Shown piece by piece: positions 27,677 to 36,450 of a stretch of 64,000 bases of DNA; position 1 is the first letter of the stretch; each line of letters starts with the position of its first letter. The stretch lies in contig NZ_FNBE01000012.1 of NCBI RefSeq assembly GCF_900102195.1, positions 124,001-188,000 of the forward strand, given 5' to 3'. The notes under the pieces are model-generated. The model made no database searches, was not told where the DNA came from, and saw only the letters and a list, made by a program, of their open reading frames with translations. The position numbers and the translations under genes are program-made. Source of the stretch: Pseudonocardia oroxyli. GTDB taxonomy: Bacteria > Actinomycetota > Actinomycetes > Mycobacteriales > Pseudonocardiaceae.

Positions 27677-30328
27677 TCAGCGCTGGTCGAGCGCCTTCGC
27701 ACCGAGCTGGGAGGACAGCAGCTCGATCGCGACCTCCTCGGGATCGCGGCGCACGGAACGTTCGGCCCGGGAGGCGTCCGCCTCGGCGATCATGGCCTCC
27801 TCGTCGTCCGGCGGCGGCTCCTCGTCCGGCGGCTCGGGGGGCAGCGGAACGCCCTCGTCGCCGCGGCCGCGACCACCCGAGGGACGGCGGAACCCACCGG
27901 ACTCGGGCCGGCCCGGACCACGGTCGTCCGCGGGCGGGCGCGGCTGCTCGGCCCGCTGGGGTCGTTGGTATTCGCCCCGCTGCGGGGCCGGCCGCGGCGC
28001 CTCGGGCTCGGGCCGCTCCGCCGGGGCCGGGTCCTCACGACGGGAGGGCCGCTGCGGCGCCGGGCGCTGCGGTGCCTGCCGGGGGGCGGCCTGGCGAGCC
28101 GGACCCGCTCCCCCGCCCTCGCCGGCCTCCACGCGGACCCGCCACTGCACCCCCAGCACGGCGTGCAGTGCGGCGCTGATGACGTCCGTGTTCCGGGTGT
28201 CCTGCAACCGGCGGGCGAGCGGCGGCGACCCGATGGCGAGCACCAGCGTGTCCCCCTCGACCGCCCGGACCGTGGAGTTGACCATCAACGCCTCGGTGCT
28301 GCGGCTGCGTTCGCGGGCCGCGGCGAGGATCTCCGACCAGACCCGGCGCACCGCGCTCGCGTCGAGCCCGGCGGCGACGGGCTCCTGCTCCTCCGCCGCG
28401 GGCTGCTCCGGCGCGGCGGCGGGCTCGGGCGCAGCGTCCACCGCGGGGCTCTCGGGCTCGGCCGCGAAGGCCCGCTGCGGCTCCCGCGACGGGCGTTCGG
28501 CCGCATGCTCGGGCTCTCGCACGGGATCCGGCCGCTGCCCGCGAGCGGTCTGCCCGGACTCCTCGGCGGCCGGCGGCTGCTCGGCAGACCCCGGCGCGCC
28601 CGCGGCACCCGAGGCGTCGGCCTGTGCCGCGCGGCCGGCGGCCGACTCCGACCCGTCGGTGGTGGACCTCGGCTGCGCCGGGTCCACGGTGTCCGACGGG
28701 GTCGCGACGTCTGCAGCCTGCGGCTCGGCCGCACGACGTTCGGTGGCGGGCTCCGTGCCAGGGCGCTGAGGCGCGTCCGCGGGCGGAGCGGCGCGATCGG
28801 CGACAGGGCTCGACGGCCCTGCGGCAGGCTCGGTCGCCTGTCCCGCAGGCTGTTCCGCGGGCTCGGCCGCCGGTCCGGCAGGCTGTCCCGCCGGCTCAGC
28901 GACCCGACCCGACGGCGCAGGCTCCGCCACCCGACCCGACGGCGCTCCGGCGGGTTCGGCGACCCGACCAGAAGGCGCCTCCGGACGCTCCGCCACCCGA
29001 CTCGCGGGCGCTCCGGCGGGTTCGGCGACCCGGCCCGACGGCGCTTCCGCGGGCTCCGCAGCGCGGTCCGACGGCGCAGGCTCGTCCTGTCGCTGCGACG
29101 GCCGCACGAACTGCGGCTTCGCCGGTTCCGCCGCCCCCGACGCCCCCGCCGCGAGCGGCTCCGCGGAGATCGCGTTCCGCCGCTCGACCCGCTCCAGCCG
29201 CTCGAGCAGCCCGGCGTCCGAGGTGGTGGCCGCGGGCAGCAGCATGCGGGCGCACAGCAGCTCCAACAGCAGCCGCGGCGCGGTGGCGCCCCGCATCTCG
29301 GTGAGGCCCGCGTGCACGATCTCGCCGTAGCGGGCGAGCGTGGCGGGCCCGAGCCGCGCCGCCTGCTCGACCATGCGCTCCAGCTCGTCCGACGCCGCCT
29401 CGACCAGCCCCTGGCTGCCCGCCTCCGGCACCGCCTGGACCAGCATCAGGTCCCGCAGCCGCTGCAGCAGGTCCTGCGCGAACCGGCGCGGGTCGTGGCC
29501 CGCCTCGACCAACCGGTCGACGGCCTGGTAGACGGCCGCGCCGTCGCCCGCGGCCAGGGCGTCCACCACGTCGTCGATCAGGGCGACGTCGGTGACCCCG
29601 AGCAGCGCCATGGCGCGCTCGTAGGTGACCCCCTCCGGCCCGGCGCCCGCGAGGAGCTGGTCCATGACCGACAGGGTGTCGCGCGCCGAACCGCCGCCTG
29701 CCCGGATGACCAGCGGATAGACGGCGGACTGGACCTGCACGCCCTCGTCCGCGCAGATCCGCTCGAGCAGCGAGCGCAGCGTGCCGGGCGGGATGAGCCG
29801 GAACGGGTAGTGGTGGGTCCGCGAGCGGATCGTGGGCAGGACCTTGTCCGGTTCGGTGGTCGCGAACACGAAGACGAGGTGCTCCGGCGGCTCCTCCACG
29901 ATCTTGAGCAGGGCGTTGAAGCCCTGCGTCGTGACCATGTGCGCCTCGTCGACGATGAACACCCGGTACCGCGACTCGGCCGGCGCGTAGAAGGCCCGGT
30001 CCCGCAGCTCGCGCGCATCGTCCACACCACCGTGGGACGCCGCGTCGAGCTCGACGACATCGATGTTCCCCGGCCCCTCCGGGGCCAGTGCGACGCAGGA
30101 GTTGCAGACCCCGCACGGATCGGGCGTGGGCCCCTCGACGCAGTTCAGCGAGCGGGCCAGGATCCGCGCCGACGACGTCTTCCCGCAGCCCCGGGGGCCG
30201 GAGAACAGGTACGCGTGGTTGATCCGCCCCGCCGCGAGCGCCGTGCCCAGCGGTTCGGTGACGTGCTCCTGCCCGACCACCTCGGCGAACTTCGCCGGGC
30301 GGTACTTGCGATACAGAGCCAGCGCCAC
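27677..30328 (-). CDS. dnaX: DNA polymerase III subunit gamma/tau
   Basis: The clamp-loader ATPase. The 883-residue protein starts ALYRKYRPAKFAEVVGQEHV, with Walker A GPRGCGKTSS (residues 44-53), the zinc-binding Cys cluster CVEGPTPDPCGVCNSC, Walker B FIVDEAHM and sensor motif. The N-terminal 380 residues form the AAA+ and collar domains. A very long Pro/Ala/Glu-rich linker with tandem repeats follows, then a C-terminal tau domain and charged tail. GTG 30328 is used because it gives the canonical beginning. It converges with the amidase gene 1 nt apart. Confidence 0.95.
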   Translation of the reverse strand: MALALYRKYRPAKFAEVVGQEHVTEPLGTALAAGRINHAYLFSGPRGCGKTSSARILARSLNCVEGPTPDPCGVCNSCVALAPEGPGNIDVVELDAASHGGVDDARELRDRAFYAPAESRYRVFIVDEAHMVTTQGFNALLKIVEEPPEHLVFVFATTEPDKVLPTIRSRTHHYPFRLIPPGTLRSLLERICADEGVQVQSAVYPLVIRAGGGSARDTLSVMDQLLAGAGPEGVTYERAMALLGVTDVALIDDVVDALAAGDGAAVYQAVDRLVEAGHDPRRFAQDLLQRLRDLMLVQAVPEAGSQGLVEAASDELERMVEQAARLGPATLARYGEIVHAGLTEMRGATAPRLLLELLCARMLLPAATTSDAGLLERLERVERRNAISAEPLAAGASGAAEPAKPQFVRPSQRQDEPAPSDRAAEPAEAPSGRVAEPAGAPASRVAERPEAPSGRVAEPAGAPSGRVAEPAPSGRVAEPAGQPAGPAAEPAEQPAGQATEPAAGPSSPVADRAAPPADAPQRPGTEPATERRAAEPQAADVATPSDTVDPAQPRSTTDGSESAAGRAAQADASGAAGAPGSAEQPPAAEESGQTARGQRPDPVREPEHAAERPSREPQRAFAAEPESPAVDAAPEPAAAPEQPAAEEQEPVAAGLDASAVRRVWSEILAAARERSRSTEALMVNSTVRAVEGDTLVLAIGSPPLARRLQDTRNTDVISAALHAVLGVQWRVRVEAGEGGGAGPARQAAPRQAPQRPAPQRPSRREDPAPAERPEPEAPRPAPQRGEYQRPQRAEQPRPPADDRGPGRPESGGFRRPSGGRGRGDEGVPLPPEPPDEEPPPDDEEAMIAEADASRAERSVRRDPEEVAIELLSSQLGAKALDQR
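28890..29075 (-). repeat. Tandem repeats inside dnaX
   Basis: The tau linker contains about six imperfect copies of a unit reading APSGRVAEPAG, encoded by repeats around GACCCGACGGCGC and TCCGCCACCCGA. Such DNA can change copy number by slippage; copy number is likely variable between strains. Confidence 0.7.
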
Positions 30329-30379
30329 GGATCCGAGGCTACCCACCGCCCCCGACAGGACCGGGAGGGGGAGAAGAAA

Positions 30380-30470
30380 GGGGACCCCGCGCACCCGCCA
30401 GAGCCCGCTGACCCTTGCTGCCTTCCGGCCCTGGGGGAGTTCACAGGATGGACGCCGCGCGGGATCCGGG
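30380..30470 (-). ncRNA. ffs: Signal recognition particle RNA (bacterial 4.5S type)
   Basis: On the minus strand the highly conserved SRP apical loop GGCCGGAAGGCAGCAAGGGT is present, flanked by pairing arms (GATCCCGCGC on the 5' side with GCGCGGGGTC on the 3' side). This forms the hairpin that binds Ffh. It lies about 50 nt upstream of dnaX on the same strand. Exact ends are estimated from pairing. Confidence 0.9.
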
Positions 30471-30543
30471 GACGAGTGTAGTCACGTCGGCGACCCGGGT
30501 CCCGCCTCGGGGGTCCCGAACCCGGTCCCGTAAGATTCTCGCC

Positions 30544-30628
30544 GGAGGATTCGCCTAGTGGCCTAGGGCGCACGCTTGGAAAGCGTGTTGGGCGCAAGCC
30601 CTCAGGGGTTCGAATCCCCTATCCTCCG
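30544..30628 (+). tRNA. tRNA-Ser (anticodon GGA)
   Basis: A full cloverleaf of 85 nt: acceptor GGAGGAT pairs with ATCCTCC, anticodon loop CTTGGAAAG with GGA, long class II variable arm, and T-loop GGTTCGAATCC. CCA is not encoded. It is followed by a strong hairpin. Confidence 0.95.
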
Positions 30629-30645
30629 CTCTCACCGAGCACAGG

Positions 30646-30675
30646 GAACGCCGGGCGGCATGCCGCCCGGCGTTC
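30646..30675 (+). terminator. Terminator of tRNA-Ser(GGA)
   Basis: A perfect 30-bp palindrome with arms GAACGCCGGGCGGCA and its complement lies 17 nt after the tRNA. Its stem core GAACGCCGGGC recurs in the terminator of the other serine tRNA (39336-39372). Confidence 0.8.
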
Positions 30676-30690
30676 TCGCGTTCCGGGGTC

Positions 30691-30756
30691 ATGATCGTCG
30701 AAAGTGTGCGCTCAGCGTGGCACCCACGACCCTGAGCGCACACTTTCGGTGATCAT
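30691..30756. terminator. Large 66-bp inverted repeat downstream of the MFS gene
   Basis: Nested arms: ATGATC (30691-30696) with GATCAT (30751-30756), and GAAAGTGTGCGCTCAG (30700-30715) with its exact complement (30732-30747); a small stem CGTGG-CAC-CCACG tops it. It probably terminates the minus-strand metal-transport operon. It shares GCGCTCAG with the hairpin at 21123. Confidence 0.7.
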
Positions 30757-30783
30757 GCCGCAGTGAGCGCACGAAACGCGCGG

Positions 30784-32004
30784 TCACGACCGCCGCCCCA
30801 CCACCTCCGCGGTCGCGAAGCCGCGGGCGCCGGGGGCGAGCATCGCGAGGGCGGGGGCGACCACGCACACCACCGCGCAGGCGACCAGCACCGGTGAGAC
30901 GCCGAAGGTCGCGATGGCCGGGGCGATCAGGGCCAGGCCCAGCGGCGCCAGGCCGTAGGAGAACAGGAAGTCCAGCGACGACACCCGGGCCAGCTTGTCC
31001 GGCGCCACCTCGCGCTGGACGGCGGTGAACCAGGGGACGTTGAACAGCTCGATCCCGATGCCGCACACCACGTACGCGCCGACCACGACCCACACGGGCA
31101 GCTCGGACAGCAGCGCCAGCGGAGCCACGGCGTAGACCGCCAGCCCGGCGAGCGCCGCCCGGCCGGGGGCGCGGGGACGGATCCGCGCGATGAGCAGCCC
31201 GCCCAGCAGCGCTCCGACGGTGTACCCGGTCAGCGCGGCGGCCAGGACGGTCGCGCCGCCGTAGACCTCGGCGCTGACCAGCGGCAACGCCACGCCGGTC
31301 GCCGAGTACCCGGTCGCGATCACCGCGGTGAGGGCGCCCAGCCCGGCGAGGAACCAGGGGTGCCTGCGTGCCTCGACGAGTCCCTCCCGGAAGTCCGCGA
31401 GGAACCGCGCGGTGGCCCTTCCGGCCGAGTCCCGAGCGGCACCCTCGAGACGTTCCGGGTCCCGACTCCGCACGATGCCGCGGGGCGGGACCGCCGCTGC
31501 GACCACCCAGAGCAGCGCGATGCCCAGGGCCAGCCAGCCGATCTCGACGACGGTGGCGAGCAGCGCCGTCAGGGCCGGGGCGATCAGTGTGGTGGCGCGG
31601 ACGGCCACCGTGATCGCCGCGTTGGCGGACTGCCGCTTCTCCTGCGGCACCACCTCGGCGACGAGCGCCTGGAACGCGGGCCTGCACGCCCCCTGCCCGG
31701 CCCCGGCCAGCGCCGCGCCGACCAGGAGCACCGCGAGCTGCCCCAGACCGGCGGCGACCAGCACCGTCCCGAGCGCCGCGGCCGCGCCGGACCATCCGAC
31801 CGTCGCGCGGCGGGAGTACCGGTCCGCCAGCACGCCGCTGATCGGCACCGCCACCAGGAACCCGGCCGTGCGCACCCCCAGCGCGAGCCCGAGCTCCACC
31901 GCGGACAGCGACCCGTCGACCACGCCCAGCCCGAGCACGAACGGCAACGCCCAGGTCGCGAGCCCGGACGCCGTCGTCCCGGTCCACAGTCGAGCGAACC
32001 TCAC
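30784..32004 (-). CDS. MFS transporter, candidate metallophore exporter
   Basis: A 406-residue membrane protein with about 12 hydrophobic segments and the MFS loop GVLADRYSRRATV between helices 2 and 3, as in the EntS-like group of siderophore exporters. GTG 32004 overlaps the stop of the binding-protein gene (GTGA), so it is translated with a metal-chelate importer. Export of a self-made chelator is the natural reading, with the biosynthesis genes on the other side of the Zur boxes. Self-resistance or drug efflux is an alternative. Confidence 0.85.
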   Translation of the reverse strand: MRFARLWTGTTASGLATWALPFVLGLGVVDGSLSAVELGLALGVRTAGFLVAVPISGVLADRYSRRATVGWSGAAAALGTVLVAAGLGQLAVLLVGAALAGAGQGACRPAFQALVAEVVPQEKRQSANAAITVAVRATTLIAPALTALLATVVEIGWLALGIALLWVVAAAVPPRGIVRSRDPERLEGAARDSAGRATARFLADFREGLVEARRHPWFLAGLGALTAVIATGYSATGVALPLVSAEVYGGATVLAAALTGYTVGALLGGLLIARIRPRAPGRAALAGLAVYAVAPLALLSELPVWVVVGAYVVCGIGIELFNVPWFTAVQREVAPDKLARVSSLDFLFSYGLAPLGLALIAPAIATFGVSPVLVACAVVCVVAPALAMLAPGARGFATAEVVGRRS

Positions 32005-32960
32005 GCGAGCCCCCGCAGGTACGCGCCGAAGCGCTCGGCCCCGTCGATGACGCGCGGGCCGCTGATCGCCTCGTTGTAGTCGAGCACGAAGAAGCGGTCG
32101 TTCTGCACGGCGGGCACGCTGCGCAGCGCGGGCAGCGACTTCAGGAAGGCGATCTTGTCCTCGGCGCTCTGCGTGCCGTAGTCCATGATCATGATGACCT
32201 CCGGTCGGCGTTCGACGACGGTCTCCCAGCCGACGTCGGTCCAGCGGCCGTCGACGTCGGCGAGGATGTTCCGCCCGCCCGCGACCCGCATGATGTCCGT
32301 GGGCGGCACCTGGTTCGCCGCCGTGGCCGGGCGTTCGGTGCCCGAGTCGTAGAGGAAGACCGGGATCTGCCCGTCCGGTGCGGCCGCCTCGACCGCCGCG
32401 ATCCGCGCTCGCATGTCCGTGATCAGCGCGGCCGCCCGCTCGGGCACCCGGAAGATGGCGCCCAGCCTGCGCAGGTCCTCGTAGAGTCCCTCGATCGGCG
32501 GCACGCGCTCGGGGAAGCCGGGATAGTTCCAGCAGCTCTCGGTGTGCATGGCCGACTGGATGCCGAGGCCGTCGAGCAGGGCGGGGGTGATGCCGCGCTC
32601 GTCGGAGAACCCGGAGCGCCATCCGGCGACGACGAGATCGGCGCGGGCGTCGACGACCAGCTCGCGGTTGAGCAGGTCGTCGCTGAGCATCTCGACCTGC
32701 GCGTACTCCGCCGCGTAGGGGGACTCGGTGACCGGTGGGTTGGCAGGCGGCATGACGTAGCCGAGGACGTGGTCGGTCAGCCCGAGCGCGAACAGCTTGT
32801 CGGCGCTGCCGCCCTCGTAGGCGACGGCCCGCTCGGGCATCCGGTACTCGACCTGCTCCCCGCACCGGGCCACCGTGACGGTGTCGCCCGCGGGGGCGGC
32901 GACCTGCGCACCACAGCCCGCCAGCAGCGGGATCAACAACACGGGAACGAAGCGGCGCAA
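32001..32960 (-). CDS. Metal-chelate ABC transporter substrate-binding lipoprotein (FecB/BtuF fold)
   Basis: A 319-residue lipoprotein with lipobox LLAGC (Cys16) and a class III periplasmic-binding fold: RAVAYEGGSADKLFALGLTD at the start of the N-lobe and PEVIMIMDYGTQSAEDKIAF in the C-lobe. Such proteins bind siderophores, heme or cobalamin and other metal chelates. It precedes the MFS gene with a 4-nt overlap and follows the ATPase gene by 9 nt. Confidence 0.9.
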   Translation of the reverse strand: MRRFVPVLLIPLLAGCGAQVAAPAGDTVTVARCGEQVEYRMPERAVAYEGGSADKLFALGLTDHVLGYVMPPANPPVTESPYAAEYAQVEMLSDDLLNRELVVDARADLVVAGWRSGFSDERGITPALLDGLGIQSAMHTESCWNYPGFPERVPPIEGLYEDLRRLGAIFRVPERAAALITDMRARIAAVEAAAPDGQIPVFLYDSGTERPATAANQVPPTDIMRVAGGRNILADVDGRWTDVGWETVVERRPEVIMIMDYGTQSAEDKIAFLKSLPALRSVPAVQNDRFFVLDYNEAISGPRVIDGAERFGAYLRGLA

Positions 32961-32969
32961 CGGATCTCC

Positions 32970-33710
32970 TCAGAAGGTGTACAGCAGCTGGGGGCGGCCG
33001 GTGGTCGGGTGCGCGACGATCTCCGCCTCGACCCCGAACACCTCCCGCAGGACGGTCGGGGTGAGGACCTCGCGGGGCGGCCCGACGGCGACGAGGCGGC
33101 CGTGCGCCAGCACGCCGATCCGATCGCAGACGGCTGCGGCGAGGTTCAGGTCGTGCAGCACGACCAGGACGGTGAGCGCGGTGTCGCGCAGGGCCGCCAG
33201 CAGGCCGATCTGGTGGGCGATGTCGAGATGGTTGGTGGGTTCGTCGAGGACGAGGACCTCGGGCGTCTGGGCCAGCGCGCGGGCGGCCAGCGCGCGTTGG
33301 CGCTCGCCGCCGGACAGGGTCAGCACGCCGCGGTCGGCCAGGTGGTCCACGCCCACCCGCTTCATGGCCTCGCGCACGATCGTGGGGTCCCGGTCGCCGT
33401 GCGGCGCCCGACCCAACGCGACGAGCTCGGAGACGGTGAAGTCGAGGTCCGAGCCGTTGTCCTGGGTCATGGCCGCGATCCGACGGGCGCTGTGCCGCAA
33501 CGGGAGCGTGCTCAGGTCGGCGTCGTCGAGCCGGACGGTGCCGCGGACCGGCCGCAGGGCCCGGTAGACGCAGCGCAGGGCCGTCGACTTGCCGCTGCCG
33601 TTGGGCCCGACGAGCCCGACGACGGTGCCGGTGGCGACGTCCAGGGACAGCTCGCGGACGATCTCCCGGCCGCCGAGCGCGACCGCGATCCCGTGCAGGG
33701 ACAGCGTCAT
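32970..33710 (-). CDS. Metal-chelate ABC transporter ATP-binding protein (FecE type)
   Basis: A 246-residue ATPase with Walker A GPNGSGKST, signature LSGGERQR, Walker B VLVLDEPTNH and the His switch in VVLHDLN. It is of the FecE/FepC group that powers import of metal chelates. ATG overlaps the permease stop (ATGA). Confidence 0.93.
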   Translation of the reverse strand: MTLSLHGIAVALGGREIVRELSLDVATGTVVGLVGPNGSGKSTALRCVYRALRPVRGTVRLDDADLSTLPLRHSARRIAAMTQDNGSDLDFTVSELVALGRAPHGDRDPTIVREAMKRVGVDHLADRGVLTLSGGERQRALAARALAQTPEVLVLDEPTNHLDIAHQIGLLAALRDTALTVLVVLHDLNLAAAVCDRIGVLAHGRLVAVGPPREVLTPTVLREVFGVEAEIVAHPTTGRPQLLYTF

Positions 33711-34729
33711 CGGGTGCTCCCGAACACGTACGCCCGGCGCCGGAGCAGGACCAGGAAGACCGGCACCCCGACCAGCGCGGTGACCACGCCGAGCGGCAGC
33801 TCCCGCGGCGCGACGACGGTGCGCGCCAGCAGGTCCACCCACACCGCCAGCACCGCGCCGACCAGCGGGGCGAGCACCAGCACCCGGCCGTGCACGGCGC
33901 CGGTGACCATGCGGACCAGGTGCGGCACGATCAATCCCACGAACCCGATCGCCCCGCTGACCGCCACCATCGCGCCGGTCATCAGGGAGGTGAGCAGGAA
34001 CAGGCGGGTGCGCAGGGCGCGGACGTCGAGCCCGGAGCTGACGGCGGTCTCGTCGCCCAGGGCGAGCAGGTCGAGATCGCCCGCCCACCGCCGCAGCACG
34101 ACCAGGCCCGCGACCACCAGCACGGCGACGACCGGCAGGGCGCCCCAGGTGGCGGCGCCGAACCCGCCGAGGGTCCAGTAGAGGACGGTCGCGGTCGACT
34201 CGCCCTGCGGGACGAGATAGACGAGCAGGGCCATGGCGGCCTGGAACGCGTAGGCGAGGGCGATCCCGGTGAGGACCAGGCGCAGCGGGCTCGCGGTGCG
34301 GGCCACGAGATGGACCAGCGCCGCGGCGGTCAGCGCGCCGAGGAAGGCCCCCAGCGACACCGCGTAGACCCCGACGACCACACCCGTGACCAGCACCGTC
34401 ACCGCGCCGACCGACGCACCCGAGGAGATCCCGAGGACGAACGGGTCGGCGAGGGCGTTGCGCACCAGGGCCTGCACCCCCACCCCGACGGCGGCGAGCC
34501 CGGCCCCGACGACGGCCGCGAGCAGCACGCGCGGGGTGCGCAGCTGCCAGATGATCTCGTAGACGGGCACCTCGTCGAGGGCGATCGTGCCGCCGGTCAG
34601 CGCGGCGCCGAGGTAGCGCAGCGTGTCCTGCGGCGGGACGGCGGCGGGGCCGAGCCCGATCGCCACGACGATCGAGAGCAGCAACGCGAGGCTCAGCCCG
34701 AAGGCGCACTTAGTGAACATGATTGTCAT
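33707..34729 (-). CDS. Metal-chelate ABC transporter permease (FecCD family)
   Basis: A 340-residue permease with about ten hydrophobic segments and family motifs RTPRVLLAAVVGAGLAAVGV, NALADPFVLGISSGASVGA and GFVGLIVPHLVRM. It is the first gene of the four-gene operon. ATG 34729 (or ATG 34720) is overlapped by a Zur-like palindrome, so repression would block both initiation and start of translation. A single permease gene implies a homodimer. Confidence 0.93.
   Translation of the reverse strand: MTIMFTKCAFGLSLALLLSIVVAIGLGPAAVPPQDTLRYLGAALTGGTIALDEVPVYEIIWQLRTPRVLLAAVVGAGLAAVGVGVQALVRNALADPFVLGISSGASVGAVTVLVTGVVVGVYAVSLGAFLGALTAAALVHLVARTASPLRLVLTGIALAYAFQAAMALLVYLVPQGESTATVLYWTLGGFGAATWGALPVVAVLVVAGLVVLRRWAGDLDLLALGDETAVSSGLDVRALRTRLFLLTSLMTGAMVAVSGAIGFVGLIVPHLVRMVTGAVHGRVLVLAPLVGAVLAVWVDLLARTVVAPRELPLGVVTALVGVPVFLVLLRRRAYVFGSTR
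34714..34728. promoter_or_regulatory. Zur-like box 1
   Basis: TGAACATGATTGTCA matches the actinobacterial Zur consensus as I recall it (TGAAAATGATTTTCA) at 13 of 15 positions and is an imperfect palindrome (TGA-n9-TCA). It overlaps the start of the permease gene. Confidence 0.55.
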
Positions 34730-34793
34730 GAACGTCTACCGGACGAACCTCGCAAAAGCCAGCGTGACCGTCGGCACCCTGTCGTCCGCTTAA

Positions 34794-34808
34794 TGAAAAT
34801 GATACCCA
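34794..34808. promoter_or_regulatory. Zur-like box 2
   Basis: TGAAAATGATACCCA matches the same consensus at 12 of 15 positions, with the left half perfect. It lies 8 nt upstream of the DUF364 gene, in AT-rich DNA that stands out from its surroundings. Two boxes serve the two divergent operons. Confidence 0.5.
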
Positions 34809-34816
34809 TTTAAGCC

Positions 34817-35611
34817 ATGCCCTCCCCCCTGACCGTCCCCTCCGTCGCCGACCTGTTCGCGCAGTCGACCGACCGGGTCGCCACCAGCGTGTTCTGGATC
34901 GGCCACGGCACCCGGCTCGCGGGCGGCGCGGTGACCTACCGCAACCACTACGTGCTGGTCCGCTGCGGCCGGGCGTTCGGCGCCGCCTCGGTGCGCGCGG
35001 GTGAGCTCGATCCCGCGGCCTGCCAGGACCTCTCCGGCAGCCCGATCACCACGTTGCTCGAGACCGCGCCCCATCCCGTGCGGATCGCCGCCCTGGACGC
35101 GCTGCTCGCCGCCGAGCTGCCCTTCCGCGACGACCCGGTGCCCGAACGCGTCACGCTGCCGGACGGGACGCCCGAGGAACGGGCCGTGGCGCGGGACGCC
35201 GCCGTCGCGGGCCTGCTCGACGTGCCCGAAGGCGCCAGGGTCGCGCTGATCGGCGTGGTGAACCCGCTGGTCGCGGCGATCCGCGACCGCGGCGCCGAGT
35301 GCCTGCCGTGCGATCTCGACCTGCGGACCACGCAGTGGGGAGACGTCGTCTCGGACTCGGCCGAGGAGGTCATCGACCGGGCCGACGCCGTCGTCGCCAC
35401 CGGGATGACGCTGGCCAACGGCACCTTCGACGGGATCGTCGCGCAGTGTCGGGCGCGCGGGATACCGCTGACGATCTACGCGCAGACCGGCGCGGCCGTC
35501 GCGCGGGCGTTCGTCGGCCGGGGCGTCACCGCGCTCTCGGCGGAGCCGTTCCCGTTCTCCCAGTTCAGCGCCGACCCGACCGTGCTCTACCGCTACCGGG
35601 CCCAGCCGTGA
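34817..35611 (+). CDS. DUF364-like Rossmann protein (putative heavy-metal chelation domain)
   Basis: A 264-residue soluble protein. The N-terminal part (WIGHGTRLAGGAVTYRNHYV) and C-terminal Rossmann-like part (GARVALIGVVNPLVAAIRDR, DADAVVATGMTLANGTFD type) fit the DUF364 heavy-metal chelation family, whose exact reaction is unknown. It is the first gene of a three-gene operon under a Zur-like box, and its stop overlaps the next start (GTGA). Confidence 0.75.
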   Translation: MPSPLTVPSVADLFAQSTDRVATSVFWIGHGTRLAGGAVTYRNHYVLVRCGRAFGAASVRAGELDPAACQDLSGSPITTLLETAPHPVRIAALDALLAAELPFRDDPVPERVTLPDGTPEERAVARDAAVAGLLDVPEGARVALIGVVNPLVAAIRDRGAECLPCDLDLRTTQWGDVVSDSAEEVIDRADAVVATGMTLANGTFDGIVAQCRARGIPLTIYAQTGAAVARAFVGRGVTALSAEPFPFSQFSADPTVLYRYRAQP

Positions 35612-36450
35612 GCGGGTCCTGTCCGTGTCACCACGGCGAGCTCCTGCAGGGCGCCTTCCGCGGCGCCGACGGCGTGCTCCGCCCCGGCCTGGTCACGCTC
35701 CCGTACCCGGGCCGCCGGGTGCACGCCCGCTTCGAGCCGGGGCCGGGCCCGAGCATCACGGTCGGCCCCGGGCACCGTCCCAAGGCGGCACGCGCCGCGG
35801 AGCTGACCCGCGCCCGCCTCACCGACGGCGTCGGGGGGCGGGTCGTGCTGTCCGGCGGCGTGGCCCCCGGGCTGGGGATGGGTTCCTCGACCGCGGACGT
35901 CGTGGCGACCATCCGGGCGGTGGCCTGCGGCCACGCGGTCGAGCTCGCCGCCGCCGAGATCGCCCGGATCGCCGTGGCGGCGGAGGCCGCGAGCGACCCG
36001 CTGATGTTCGACGACGTCCGGGTCCGGCTCTTCGCCCCCCGCGAGGGCCACGTGCTGGAGACCCTGGCCGACGCGCTGCCGCCGCTGCGGGTCGTCGGGT
36101 CGATGCTGGGCGGGCCGGTGGACACCCCCGCGACCGCGCCGCCGCTGCGGCACGAGCGCGCCTACGCGATCCTGCTGGCCCGGCTGCGAGCCGCGCTGGA
36201 CCGCGGCGACGCGGCGGGCGTCGCGCGGGTGGCCACGGCGAGCGCCCGGCTGAACCGCTCCGACCTCGGTCCGCTGCTGCGGGCCGCGGAGCGGGCGGGG
36301 GCGCTGGGCGTACAGGTCGCGCACAGTGGGAACGTCGCCGGGCTGCTCCTCGACCCGGCCGACGACCCCGGACCCGCCGCGGCCGCGCTGCGGGCCGAGG
36401 GCCTGCCCGTCACCGAGGCGTTCCTGGTCGGCGACCTGGTGCCCGCATGA
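35608..36450 (+). CDS. GHMP-family kinase (PduX-like amino-acid kinase)
   Basis: A 280-residue kinase with the GHMP ATP-binding motif GVAPGLGMGSSTADV and the N-terminal CHHGELLQG signature seen in L-threonine kinases of the PduX group. It would phosphorylate a hydroxyl, most likely on serine, threonine or a relative. Located between DUF364 and a PLP synthase with overlaps on both sides (GTGA, ATGA), it probably makes an O-phospho amino acid for the next enzyme (inference). Confidence 0.8.
   Translation: MSGSCPCHHGELLQGAFRGADGVLRPGLVTLPYPGRRVHARFEPGPGPSITVGPGHRPKAARAAELTRARLTDGVGGRVVLSGGVAPGLGMGSSTADVVATIRAVACGHAVELAAAEIARIAVAAEAASDPLMFDDVRVRLFAPREGHVLETLADALPPLRVVGSMLGGPVDTPATAPPLRHERAYAILLARLRAALDRGDAAGVARVATASARLNRSDLGPLLRAAERAGALGVQVAHSGNVAGLLLDPADDPGPAAAALRAEGLPVTEAFLVGDLVPA

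Noticed and set aside
28890-29075. Possible CRISPR-like repeats in dnaX
   Set aside because: Units are short, imperfect, in frame and coding, with no spacers.
27965-30481. An 838-codon plus-strand frame over dnaX
   Set aside because: Antisense to dnaX and rich in Arg/Gly/Leu; no domain and also runs through the SRP RNA.
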